Assembly (NCBI GenBank): GCA_001643675.2
Contig: LSRY02000043.1
Location: forward strand, 186,001 to 250,000
DNA length: 64,000 bases
Origin: Monocercomonoides exilis
Lineage: Eukaryota > Preaxostyla > Oxymonadida > Polymastigidae
Direction of reading: 5' to 3'
Shown piece by piece: positions 1 through 10,276 of the stretch; positions within the stretch are counted from its first letter, which is position 1, and every line of letters starts with the position of its first letter. The notes below the pieces were generated by a model, which ran no database searches, had not been told where the DNA came from, and worked only from the letters and a program-made list of their open reading frames with translations. A program made the translations under genes and the position numbers.

Positions 1-1452
1 AGATGAGCTGGCTGAGTTGGGAAAATGCAAAGATGAAGATATTTGTTTGTTAACCCTTGCATATTTACGAGCAGTGACAATTGATTACGGTATGATATTC
101 TATTGCCTCCTTCATGTTAATCAAATATTTAAAAATTATACCCAGGAGCAACGCCATACATTGGGGAATATGAGCCAGCAAAAATTGGTGAATGGTTATA
201 TGGTCTTCTATCCAACAGCATTCCTTCAGTAATTATGGAAGCACTGGAGATAGTGAAAGAATTGTCTACACTTAAAATTATATTGGACCTGAGCGATGGT
301 TCAAATTATAACAATCTTATAACAATCGATTCATTTATTCCAGTTCCAAATCCGAATGATTCTTCACAAACATTTCCTGAGTTGTCCAATGGCAATTCTT
401 CTTGTTGGACTCCTCCTGTGTACTTGCGCGGCCCGGTTTGCTCAATTGCAATAAAAGCATTTGAATGTTTGCAGAGTCTAGCTTCCTATCACAGAAAGGC
501 ATTTGATTATTTGTTCAGGAAACTGGATGATGTTATTGAGAAAGTGCTTGGGTATTTGCTTGGAAATTGGACAGAAGATGATTGGAAGGCGATTTTCTCG
601 GGAAGCAAGTTTTTTGATGAAAGTTGGGATGATATTTACTCTTCTGGTGAAGTGAACTTCCAGCAAATGGCAGACGGACTATTTTGCGAAGAGGAAAGCA
701 TTCAAGCAATGATAACAACATTTCAATTGTGTGCAGTTAAATGCGTCGGTGATTGGCTTGGAAGCCAAGCTTACGAGTCAATTACACGACTCATGAAAAG
801 AGATGTGATGTGCAGAATAGCTTCGCTGCTGTGCGATGCAACAAATGACAAGTTAAAGTTGGAGGCTGCAGATGCGCTGATAGGCGGATGGGCTTCATTG
901 TCCTCTGTTGCACAGATACAATCGCTTTGCAGGAAAGGCCCGAGTAACAATATGATTGGAAATAAACGTCTTCCTCAGCCTTTGCGCAAGGAATTGACAG
1001 CTATGTTGAGAGAAGTTTGCGAAGAAGAAGGAGTGTTGGACGTTTTGCACGCACAAATGGCGCCATATGTTTCAGAACGAAAATGGATAGCCAAAAATGA
1101 AGAACATATTAAACGAAGGTTAGAAGCAAAATGTGATCCAAGAATATGCATGGTTTGTGCGATGTATGAAAACAAAGATCCAGAAAAAACGAAAGCAGAA
1201 CAACTTGTCAAAGAAGAAAAGGAAGAAGAAGAAGAAAAGGAAGAAGAAGAAGAAGAAGAAGAAGAAATGTGGACGAAGAGCCCAAACAATGAGAGTTATG
1301 AGCAGCTTATAGAATGCATAAGTGCAGGTGGCATGTCCTCAAATGAGTACGTGAAATGTAAATATTCGTTTTCAAATAATTGGAGAGATGACGAAAGAGG
1401 TGAAGAATGCGAAGATGATAATGAAGAAGAAGAATGCGAAGAAGAAATGTAG
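1..1452 (+). CDS. 3' part of an unrecognised helical-repeat-like protein with acidic C-terminus
   Basis: The gene is open at the left edge, so its start is missing. The coding sequence reads 1..89, then 146..1452, with a 56-nt GT..AG intron (90..145, donor GTATGA). Removing the intron joins Tyr-Gly to Ala-Thr-Pro-Tyr-Ile-Gly in one frame and gives about 465 residues ending in TAG. The body is a helix-rich, Cys/Leu-rich globular region that could be armadillo- or HEAT-like. I do not recognise a family. The C-terminal ~110 residues carry a Glu run (GAA/GAG tract near 1210-1267) and end in a second acidic stretch. Protein continuity across the splice and the absence of stops make it a confident gene; its function is unknown. 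Confidence 0.8.
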
Positions 1453-2589
1453 TTGAAAGAAAGATATTAAATGATTCTGCAATATATCCAAGATGAAAAT
1501 AAAAATGAGAATTCTTCAAAGAAAATGTTTCAATCCCACATTGTTTGCATTGACTTACTGAATTATTTTATTTGGAATAAACTTCTTTTAATTGTAAATC
1601 CTTCAATTAGGCTGATATGTTTCCATTTTGATATTTTTTTTGTAATTTATCATTTTTTGAAATGGCTAAAGAGAGAGAGAGAGATTGCCTGGCATTTCTG
1701 TTTTTGAAATGAGTGAAAATCGTTATGATTTAAAGACTCTTTCGAAACGCAAGCTATTCTTATGAGAAATAACCAACATTTCTTTCTTTCTTTCTTTTCT
1801 TTCAATTTTCGCTTTATGCTATTCATTATATGTGTACGTTTTTATTTACTGTTTGTTTTGAATTTTCATGAAAATTTAACCAGAAAAACTTTACAAACAT
1901 GTTTTGCATGCAATTTTTTAAATCAATAATTAGAGTCAATAATATTCAAAATATTGCTTTTGCTTCCTGAAATATTCCAGATGGTTTGCTTTATCATCAC
2001 TTAGTTCGATTATGAACAATTTTAATCTCATTGAAATTAACTGATAAACGGTATTCAATCAACCTTTCATTTTAGTAAGTTCTTTGCAACATGTAATTTC
2101 TTCAAAGAAATAAACCTTCAAATAATCATGAACAGAACAATTTTATTCGGAAATTACCATATATCTCCGATAAAATCTATTAGAATGCTCCTCCACACTT
2201 TTGTTAAACGATAATAACATAATTATTGTTGTGAGAATAAACGATATTCTTTCAGGCCTTTAGAACTTTCGAAAAATCATCAACGTTGACAAAGGATATC
2301 CTGCAAAAAGATCCACAGACCTAACGCTTGAAATCAATAATCGGTGCTGTTCTTTCAAATGATGAATATCAACTTACAGGAAAAAGACTCGTTCAATCTT
2401 CAGTAATTGATGATTACAATTCAAATAAAAGAAGTTGATTCATCAGCTGGTTGTTTCAATGAAAAATTCGCTTTCAAATCAATTGCAATAAAAACTCAAA
2501 TAAGTGACATTTCAAAACGGAATGCATCAATCAAATAAAAATGCTCTTTCAAAAGAATTGAAATTATTGACAAATAAGAAAACTCATCT
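1453..2589. other. AT-rich spacer, no gene seen
   Basis: The sequence is AT-rich with short open frames of random composition. It holds a (GA)n stretch near 1671-1684 and a TTTC-type microsatellite near 1779-1803. I see no RNA gene or conserved exon. Confidence 0.5.
1779..1803. repeat. short (CTTT)n microsatellite
   Basis: A run of TTTC units lies in the spacer downstream of the first gene. It has no visible link to a gene. Confidence 0.6.
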
Positions 2590-2815
2590 TTGCATATCAC
2601 AGGGTGCTCAGCCAACACAATCCAAGCAGCCAGCCAACACCCATTCGCAATGTGCACACAACTCCAATTCTTCTATGTTTCCTCAATTCCTGGCAGTTGC
2701 CAACATAATCGAAACTCGTTCAATCTTCAGCAAGCTCACATTCTCACATCTCTCCACAAGCTCAACAACCTCTGAGAAGCATGCTCTTCCAAGTTTCTCG
2801 TTGACTCATTTGGTT
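2590..2815 (-). repeat. dispersed repeat, copy A (matches 41082-41306)
   Basis: About 220 bp here match 41082..41306 in the same orientation with only scattered substitutions. The ~190-bp core, running from the block that starts CACAGGGTG to the block ending CATGCTCT, is nearly identical by eye. At the other site the repeat is the 3' end and downstream flank of the receptor-like pseudogene on the minus strand, including the bases for its last residues Met-Ser-Gln. Copy A keeps those bases but lacks the stop that follows them. It is best read as a relic of the 3' end of another member of that family. The sequence beyond it (2816-3140) is unmatched in this window. Confidence 0.85.
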
Positions 2816-3793
2816 CAATCCATTCAGTGTTGGCCAATGCGTGTCTTGCCTGATGCTTTTTTTGCAAATATCGAATTAAAACATGAAAACAAGGTGGAAT
2901 ATCTGATCCCACAAGCAATCCTTCTTTCAAGCACATTTGTCGAATGACATGCAACACAGTTGCCATAAGCACTTTCCTCTGTGCATATAACAGCCTTTCC
3001 CTCTTTTGCGAAAATTTTTCGAGTTTTATTGGAAAAATTGCAGCTCTGCTCTTCTTCGGCATTGCATGCTCCATGACGAAGAACGCTCTCAAAAACACAA
3101 ATAAGGAAATCTGAAAAGCAAGAATGCAAAAGGATCAATAATGCAGAAATACAAGGATCTACAGCACTTTTTATGAGTTGCCTTTTTTTTCAGAACAAAA
3201 TATCGAGTCTGGGATGCTCAACAACCCAAAGCTCAGGAGAAGAGAAACTTCCATTTTCCAAGAAATTGACGTTGTTGTTCTGTGCAAATACCTTTATGAA
3301 TACCCATCAACAACTGCAACACATCTGCTTCTGAAAATCTTAAAGGCCAACAAGGCTGTATGTACAGTCAAATTCACAAATAGCATTTGCGTTTCAATTT
3401 CTTTGGCTTTTTTGTCTCTTGTCTCTTTATTAAGATAAAACATTTCACATTCTTTTGGATAGAATTCAACTTCATTTTTCTCATTCCCTTTGCAAAAATA
3501 CAACAACAATTAATTCATATTTATGTTGCCTTCGTCTCTTCTGTGTGAGCTTTGCTGATTGCTCTGTTGAGATTCATTCATTATTGGAAAAGATTGCACA
3601 CTTCGAATCATCAGATATCAACAATTTCTTCAGCATTTTTCAATGTGGATGCGTTCAAAGAACGGGATTGCTAACCACTGAATTTCGATGTGGAGATGGA
3701 TTCTTTCGCTGATGAACTGATGATTTTGTAGATCAGAATGCATAAACAAAATTCTTTTAATGAAAAAATAAAAAAATCTGGATAATTTGCTTC
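2816..3793. other. spacer beside the dispersed repeat
   Basis: On the minus strand an open frame (stop near 2736, open to about 3098) runs through copy A, but it shows no recognisable domain. Composition changes near 3140-3180 to ordinary AT-rich spacer. I see no supported gene; decayed coding sequence upstream of copy A is possible. Confidence 0.4.
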
Positions 3794-6382
3794 ATGGACG
3801 GAAACAGCGACAACAATCTGCACACAAAGGTATTTATTTTTGTTTTTTCTGGGTTAGTGCATTTTCTTGACATTTTGAATTTTGTGATTCGCTTGGCTGT
3901 GAATCTTGAATATAATTATTTTGCTGTTGGCTACCAGGAGGAACGTCGCACAGTGCCATCTCCCCGATGCTTCAATACAAGTTCTGGGTCATGTGGAGCG
4001 AGAACAGCATTCATGGTCAGCAGCAAGGCGGATGCCGAGCAGTATTTTCCAACAGGGAAATATTCGGGCCATGCGTCAAAGCACCATTCTTCAATACCTT
4101 TTCAGACGCAGTTGCAGAGCTACACGTGTAGCAGTGAGGGTTATTCTGGTTCATCTTCCAGTTCGAGCGAGCGGCCTCCGTTTGGCAGAAATGTTTCGAG
4201 TGTTCCATTCTATTTTCCTTTTTCCAAAGAAAGCATCTCACTGCACAGCATTTTCAGTGTGGCTCATGCGCAGAGTGACTGCAAAGGAGATGAAGACATG
4301 GAAAAATCACCTATCTGGTTCAGCGAATGCTCAAAGAAGGAATATGCTTCCAGCTTTCCAGGCTCAGCAACAAGCCGGCTTCTGGAACAAATTGGCGGAG
4401 CACGTACAGGCTGGAAAACAAGGGCAGAAGACGAAAAGTTGTCTGGCTCTTGTGGAAAGAAGGACAAAAGCGCTTTTTCAGGAACCGGAACAAGCAATGA
4501 AACGAGAGAGAGAAATGAGATTCCTGCTGAAGAAACTACCAGAACCAAGTTTCTGAGTCCAATTCCAAAAGAAGAGGCGATCTCCACAAACTCCGAAGCA
4601 ACGACGCATTTGGATGAAGGAGAAGAGATCGAAACAGAAACAATAAAAGAAATCAACCACACAGCAGTGCCAAGGGAATCGACAGAACTGGCGGTGATTA
4701 AGATGGAGCTGCTGGGGCGGTGGAAGCATGATGACGAGGCGATCGAGCAGAAAATGCACGAGCTGCTGGCTGAAATGGAGAAGGTTGAAAAAGGAGGAGA
4801 TGGAAGAGAAAGAGCACAAAAGAGAGGAAAGAGAAGAGAAAAGGATGAAAGAGGGATGAACGATGAGGCAAATGAAAGTGAGGTGGGGAGGACAAGTGAT
4901 GACCATTCAGAAACAGATTGGAGCGAAAAGCAGGATGAGGAGGAAGAAAAGAGGAACGGAGCGAAAGGAATGCAGGAATTGGTGAAAAAGGAGAGGAAGC
5001 TGAAAAAGAAGCAGATGAAGCTTATCCGCTCGCAGATCAAAGAGGCGAAGCGGCTGTGGAAGAACAGCAGGATATGGGTGGAGAAAGAGTTGGCGACGAG
5101 TGAGGAGGAGATGGAGATGTGGCGGGAAGCAAAGGAGGCAGTGGCAGAAAAGGAAAGAAGGGTGCAAGAGAGGCTTGTGCAAGTGGATGAAGCGGAGAAG
5201 GCAACAGACGAGGAGCTGGGGCAGATGGCACGGATGGCTGAAGAACCAACAGAATGGGCAGAATTCTTAGCTCATCGGGAGCAGAAGCGTGTGGAAAAGG
5301 AGCAATTGCTGGAGATGGGCTATCTGCAGCGGTACGAGCTCGAAAAGGAGCGGCACAAGGACAGGCGGTGGGGCATCACAGGAAGGAGGAGACTGGCAGG
5401 AGGAGCAGACGCAATGGAGGAAGAGGAGTCTGTGCTATCATCTCCTGTTTCATTTTCGCCTTCTTTGCATTCAGCAGCACTGGCTGATCCTTCGCCTCCT
5501 GCTTTTGCATTTGCACCTGCTCCATCCCTGATCAACGAGTCTCCTTTGTATTCTTTGTCACCTTCCTTGCAACAGAACAGCATGCATGCACAGTTGAGCC
5601 AGTTTCCTGCAGATCTGCTGGTTGGAGGGATTGATTCATTTTTGGGAAAGCAGCAGAACAGAACCAAAGAATTGCCTGCAGAGAATGACGAGGAGTATCA
5701 GCCGATGTGTGAAGCATCTGCTGAACCAAACAACTGGGGTAATGTTGCCTTAACTTCGGATGCATTGGGCCAGTTTGGTGCGAGCATCGAACAGACAGGC
5801 AGTTGGAAGGGAAAAGAGCAAGAGAAGGAGCAAGAGAAGGAGATTGACGAGGCAGATATCCCATCGCCACCTTGTTCGCCTCCACCATCTGCTTTGCCGA
5901 AATGGGACGACGATGTTTGGCATGCAGGCACAGTGGCATCAGCATTTGAAAGTGATGTTTCATCCTCGGCTCATTCAACAGTGGGGCTACAGATGACGAC
6001 TGGAGAGTTGAGCAGTGCGTGTTCCATGCTTCCAGCGAAATGTGAAGACAGGCTTTATCCTCCATCTCACGACCAGCAACGCCTGGCAGAGAATGCTTCC
6101 TGGCAACAGACTTCTTCTTCAGCCTGGCTGTCCGGCAGCTGTACAGAATCGTATGGACTGTTGCCCTGCTTCGGCGAGGAGGGGGCACATTGGAGGAGCG
6201 ATGCATTGGCAAAACAGACAAGGGCGCACAGAATGTATGCCTCGCCTGTGACATTCAAAGGAGTACCAAAGCCGAAGCCTGATGTACCATTTGAGCCTGT
6301 GTTCAAGCCAGGGTGGAACAGCTGCACGGAGCAGACAGCGCGTTTTCGGCTGTTTGGGGCAGAAAAGAAAACAGCCCCATAA
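3794..6382 (+). CDS. low-complexity coiled-coil protein, tandem paralog 1
   Basis: The gene starts at ATG 3794 and ends at TAA 6380. The stretch 3830..3937 is open in frame but is very probably a 108-nt intron: donor GTATTT, acceptor ACCAG, AT-rich, and encoding an out-of-place hydrophobic block. Splicing leaves a 12-codon first exon and a protein of about 826 residues. The N-terminal third is Ser-rich, the middle (4700-5400) is a charged Glu/Lys/Arg coiled coil, and the C-terminal third is Ser/Pro-rich with no known domain. The coiled coil holds an I-K-E-A-K..W-K...WV block that recurs in the next gene. Function is unknown; a cytoskeletal or scaffold role would be a guess. Confidence 0.75.
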   Translation: MDGNSDNNLHTKVFIFVFSGLVHFLDILNFVIRLAVNLEYNYFAVGYQEERRTVPSPRCFNTSSGSCGARTAFMVSSKADAEQYFPTGKYSGHASKHHSSIPFQTQLQSYTCSSEGYSGSSSSSSERPPFGRNVSSVPFYFPFSKESISLHSIFSVAHAQSDCKGDEDMEKSPIWFSECSKKEYASSFPGSATSRLLEQIGGARTGWKTRAEDEKLSGSCGKKDKSAFSGTGTSNETRERNEIPAEETTRTKFLSPIPKEEAISTNSEATTHLDEGEEIETETIKEINHTAVPRESTELAVIKMELLGRWKHDDEAIEQKMHELLAEMEKVEKGGDGRERAQKRGKRREKDERGMNDEANESEVGRTSDDHSETDWSEKQDEEEEKRNGAKGMQELVKKERKLKKKQMKLIRSQIKEAKRLWKNSRIWVEKELATSEEEMEMWREAKEAVAEKERRVQERLVQVDEAEKATDEELGQMARMAEEPTEWAEFLAHREQKRVEKEQLLEMGYLQRYELEKERHKDRRWGITGRRRLAGGADAMEEEESVLSSPVSFSPSLHSAALADPSPPAFAFAPAPSLINESPLYSLSPSLQQNSMHAQLSQFPADLLVGGIDSFLGKQQNRTKELPAENDEEYQPMCEASAEPNNWGNVALTSDALGQFGASIEQTGSWKGKEQEKEQEKEIDEADIPSPPCSPPPSALPKWDDDVWHAGTVASAFESDVSSSAHSTVGLQMTTGELSSACSMLPAKCEDRLYPPSHDQQRLAENASWQQTSSSAWLSGSCTESYGLLPCFGEEGAHWRSDALAKQTRAHRMYASPVTFKGVPKPKPDVPFEPVFKPGWNSCTEQTARFRLFGAEKKTAP

Positions 6383-6605
6383 GATAATTGTGTGGGCACA
6401 AAAAAATAAAATATTCTGTTTTTTTCTGTTTTCACATCATTCAAGGCTTTTCAAAATACGCTTCATTCTTTGAGCAATTACCTTTAATTGCTGTTTGCTT
6501 GCACTTTCTTTTTTCTTCTTTTTGGACGACTGCAAAAGCGTCGAGACGAATTGTGTTTCAGCAGGAATTATTGAGAAAAACAGGAACAGAACTGCCCCGT
6601 GGCCA

Positions 6606-8613
6606 ATGGGTATGGAATGATTTGTCGAACGTTTTGTTGTTGGATTAAGTGTTTTTATGTGTTTTGCCAGAGACGCAGAGAGCGTTCAATGTTTCAGAAA
6701 GTTCTGAATGGAAAACAGCATTTTTGTCGAGTGCATCGAGCGAGGCTGCATCTGGCGATATGGAGGATAAAATGAACACCTCCCACAGATTTTATTGGGA
6801 CAACGCACTTTTCTGTTCGACAGCGTCATGCAACTCCAAAAAGGCTGAAATTTCATCAGAAGACGAGTTAGACCAAAACGTAGTTATTGAGAGCAAAGGA
6901 GAGGGAAAATCGTACGTCAGCTCTACAGCTTCAATAACGCCAACAGAGTTGAAAGCGGGCAAGCATTTGCCTGAAGCATCTGTTTTTGAGGATTCTATTA
7001 CGCTTGACTCATCGAGTTATCATTCGAAATGCACTGGCTTATTGGGTCATAACTTCTGGGAATCACCGTTTTTACAACGCGTGGATGCGTGTACAAACAG
7101 AAAGTCAGGAGAATCGAGTACCACGCAAAAAACGGCTTTGCTTGAGCTGCCATTTTTGAGCAATGATGGATTAGCAATAGAAAAGCGCTGCAATTGCTGT
7201 GCTGTCGGAGCGAAAAATAAGGAGCAGAAAGGGAGAAAGGAGAGCGAAACAGAAAAAGATGCACACAAGCAATGGAGCTGCGATGAAAGGGAGGCAGAGA
7301 CAGACAGCAGCGAAAGTGATTGGAGCTCTGATGGGCTGGAAGGGAAGCTGAGGAAAAAGAGCCAGCTGAGCGGGACTCCAACATACAACGTCGAAGGGGA
7401 GTGTCTGGAGGAGGTTGGAAGGCGGGGGCGGATGGTGGCGAGGTGGCGGGACAGTGATGCCGAATATGAAAGGCAGAAGCAGCAGAACGAAGAGTGGTGG
7501 AGAGCGGCCAACGATACCTCAGCTGCTTCTTCGATTGGAATTGGGGTGGGAGGCGGGAGGGTGGAAGAGGAGGAGAAGAGACAGCTGATGAGAGAAGAAA
7601 AACTGGAACGGAAAAGGAGGAAGCGGATCCGGAAGGAGATCAAAGAGGCGAAGGAACACTGGAAGAGGTTTGGGGTGTGGGTGAGGAAAGCGTGGGTGGA
7701 AGAAGAGGAAGAGGCAAAGATGTGGAGCGATGCAGAAGCAAGGTTGGAGGAAAAGGAGGCACAGCAAGCACTGGAAAGAACGCTGGTGGAATGCCAGACT
7801 GAGGAGGAGCTTTCGAGCAAATTGTTGGGGGTGGAAGATGCGGAGAAGCACAAGACGAACAACATGTTGGTAGATCGAGAAGCAGAAGGGGGCATTTTGA
7901 GCTCGAATGATGTAAATGAAGGGAAAGGGAAAGCTGTCGATTTCAGCGAAGAGAGCGAATATGCGAGATCAATATTCGATAGCAGGCAGAGTGTTGACTT
8001 TGCAAATCCGTTTTGCAGCAATGCTGCAGAAATTGAAAAAGAAGAAGAAGAAGAAGAAGAAGAAGAAGGATCAGACAAGAAACATGAAGGAAATCAGAGA
8101 ATTGGAGAGACCTTTCACTTTCCCAATCCAAAACAGGATTTTCTATGCGGCAAAGATGAGTCGGAGATGGGGAACAGCAGAGCTTTGACGGATCATCTGC
8201 ATCAAGCTGGCGTTTCTGTGATGCCATTGCGAAATGCTTGCTGCTGTGTAGCACAGCCAAATGGCCAACTCCATTTGGTTGATGGTGCTGCGCAGAATTC
8301 CATTGCTGGTGCAAGTGCAATTCCTGAAACTTGCTCTTTTCCAGCAGCTGTGCTGTGCCTGTGCGAAGGCGATGCAGAAAGAGTAATCCTGTCCGAATCC
8401 ACTGCTTTTTGCAACCAGCCAGCGTCTGCTTCGGCAGAAGGCGAGGAAATAAAGCGATATCCTCCTTCAGACAATGCAGAGCTGAACAAGATTCTCTCGC
8501 GAATTCAGGCAGCTGGTATTCATGTTCGGCCGCAGAAACTTCCACCGCTGCTTCCAGCGCCTCAGATCTGTTCGATTCCTCCTTTGAAACAGACAGCAAC
8601 ACAGCTGCAGTGA
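6606..8613 (+). CDS. low-complexity coiled-coil protein, tandem paralog 2
   Basis: The long frame 6671..8613 (TGA) has no good ATG near its 5' end. A 61-nt intron (6610..6670, donor GTATGG, acceptor TTTTGCCAG) would join it to ATG-G at 6606..6609, giving a four-nucleotide first coding exon and 648 residues in phase. The alternative is initiation at an internal Met near 6760. Residues encoded by about 7600-7810 form a coiled coil that aligns with 4990-5210 of the preceding gene, sharing I-K-E-A-K, W-K, WV and T-E/D-E-E-L. Flanking parts are Ser-rich, and a short poly-Glu run lies near 8038-8070. Same strand, similar design and shared block indicate tandem duplication. Function is unknown. Confidence 0.65.
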
Positions 8614-9493
8614 AGAGTCGGATTGGACATGTGCTTTTGCCAGTGCTTTTGTGAGATTTCATTGTTTTCTCGCTGATGAATGAATCTTTCTTGAAAGTGT
8701 TGATAAGGCAACTGATGTTATATTCAGAACACATTCTCTTTCCCAAATCAGCAGAACAACTTTTTGAAGAAGATCCTGCGAAGGGTTGGATTGATGATTT
8801 GGGAAAGCTGCAGATGCCATGTGTTATTTCTGCTGACAGCTCTCGCTTTTATTCATTCTGAAAGCTGTTTTCTAAAAGATAATGTGTTTCTTTTGCAAGA
8901 TCTTGGCTAACTTGTTTCAGAAATTTGGTTAAAACCGTTTGCTTCGGATTTATAAAGAGTTCTAGCGATTAAATGCAAATTTTTTATTTTTTTTCAAAAA
9001 TACTTTGAATATTCCAGTTTTAATCATAATTTTTAGAGTAAGAATTACACTTTTTTTCCAATTTGGCTTTGCAGAACATTTGGGATAACATTGCTTTCAA
9101 TAACTTTTGACATGATTTATTTCAATTTATTTTTTTGAAATAGAACAGTTTTTCGTGAATCATTGTTCTTTTGCCCATTCTTTAAATTGATATATTTCTT
9201 TTTTAAAAAAGTTGAAAAGGAGCACCAGAAAATTCAATTTTTATCTTAGCTAAAATTTGCGACATCTCATAAGATTTAATTTTCACATATTAGGAGAAAT
9301 TATATTTTTGCTAAACAAAAGACAGATTTATTTTGATAATCAAATTTTTTTCTCGAAATAAAAGAGAAAAATTTTAAATCCTTTCAGAAACATGTTTGAA
9401 TCTCCTTTCATTTTTTACAGTTGCTAAAATTGTATTTCATTGTACATTTTATGAAATATTCTTCAAATTTTATTATTTTTAATATTTGCAGAG
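8614..9493. other. AT-rich spacer
   Basis: Mostly AT-rich with no conserved exon. An open frame at 8676..8861 (about 61 residues, balanced composition) could be a leftover 3' exon of the preceding gene, but I could not find a splice pair that joins it in phase. The bases just before 9494 (TTTGCAG) resemble a 3' splice site, so an upstream untranslated exon for the next gene is possible. Confidence 0.4.
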
Positions 9494-10244
9494 ATGGAAG
9501 CGCTTTCTCGTGTTGATGCAGTTATTGCCGAAGCTGAGGCACTTAAGGCATCTCTCAGACAGCAAAGGGGTCAGCTTTCGCGGATTAAAAACGACGAAAG
9601 ACATTTTTCTCCTGAAAAGAAACAAGATAATTTTTTAATTCAAAATGAAGGTATTTATTTACTCAATTCTCACTGAATCTAAATTCAATTTCAACTCAGA
9701 TAAAACTTTAAATAGTTTTGATCCCACATATTCAGAGGCAAAAAAATTATTTTCACCTTCTGGAGTTTCATTTGTGTTTGGTGGACGTTCTTCTTCAAAT
9801 AATAAATACGCAGCAGGAACAATAAATAAATTGAACGATCAACAAAAATTTAATTTTGAGAATGCAAAATTTGAAAATAATCCTTCATCAATTACAAAAT
9901 CATATTTTCAAGAACAAATGTCTACCAGTCAAACTCCTTCTCATTTTTCATTTTCTCCTCAATCAGTTGCTTATCCTCCATTACTAACATCAATGTCCTC
10001 ACCTACAAAATTTGTAAAGGTTGTTTTAAACCAGGGAATTAGTGTTCAACCTTCACCTTCTTTTATTCCTCAGCAATTCACACAAACAATAACAAAGAAT
10101 TCCAGTCCAACTTCATCACATCTATTGAATTTAAGGAGTGGAACAAGTGCACAACAAAGAATGTTTTTAGAAACAAAGGAAGCAGTTACAAAAGAGGAGG
10201 AAGAGGAGGAAGAGGAAGTCGAAGAGGAAGAAGAGGAAGAAGAA

Positions 10245-10276
<32 letters not shown>

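Noticed and set aside
2736-3138. A possible transposon or viral gene near dispersed-repeat copy A
   Set aside because: No transposase, integrase or polymerase motif, terminal repeat or target duplication is visible. The repeat is explained by the receptor-gene 3' end.
4264-5249. Long antisense frames rich in Ser, Phe and Leu opposite the coiled-coil gene
   Set aside because: They mirror GAR-rich coding sequence on the other strand and lack ATG context, domains or splice sites.
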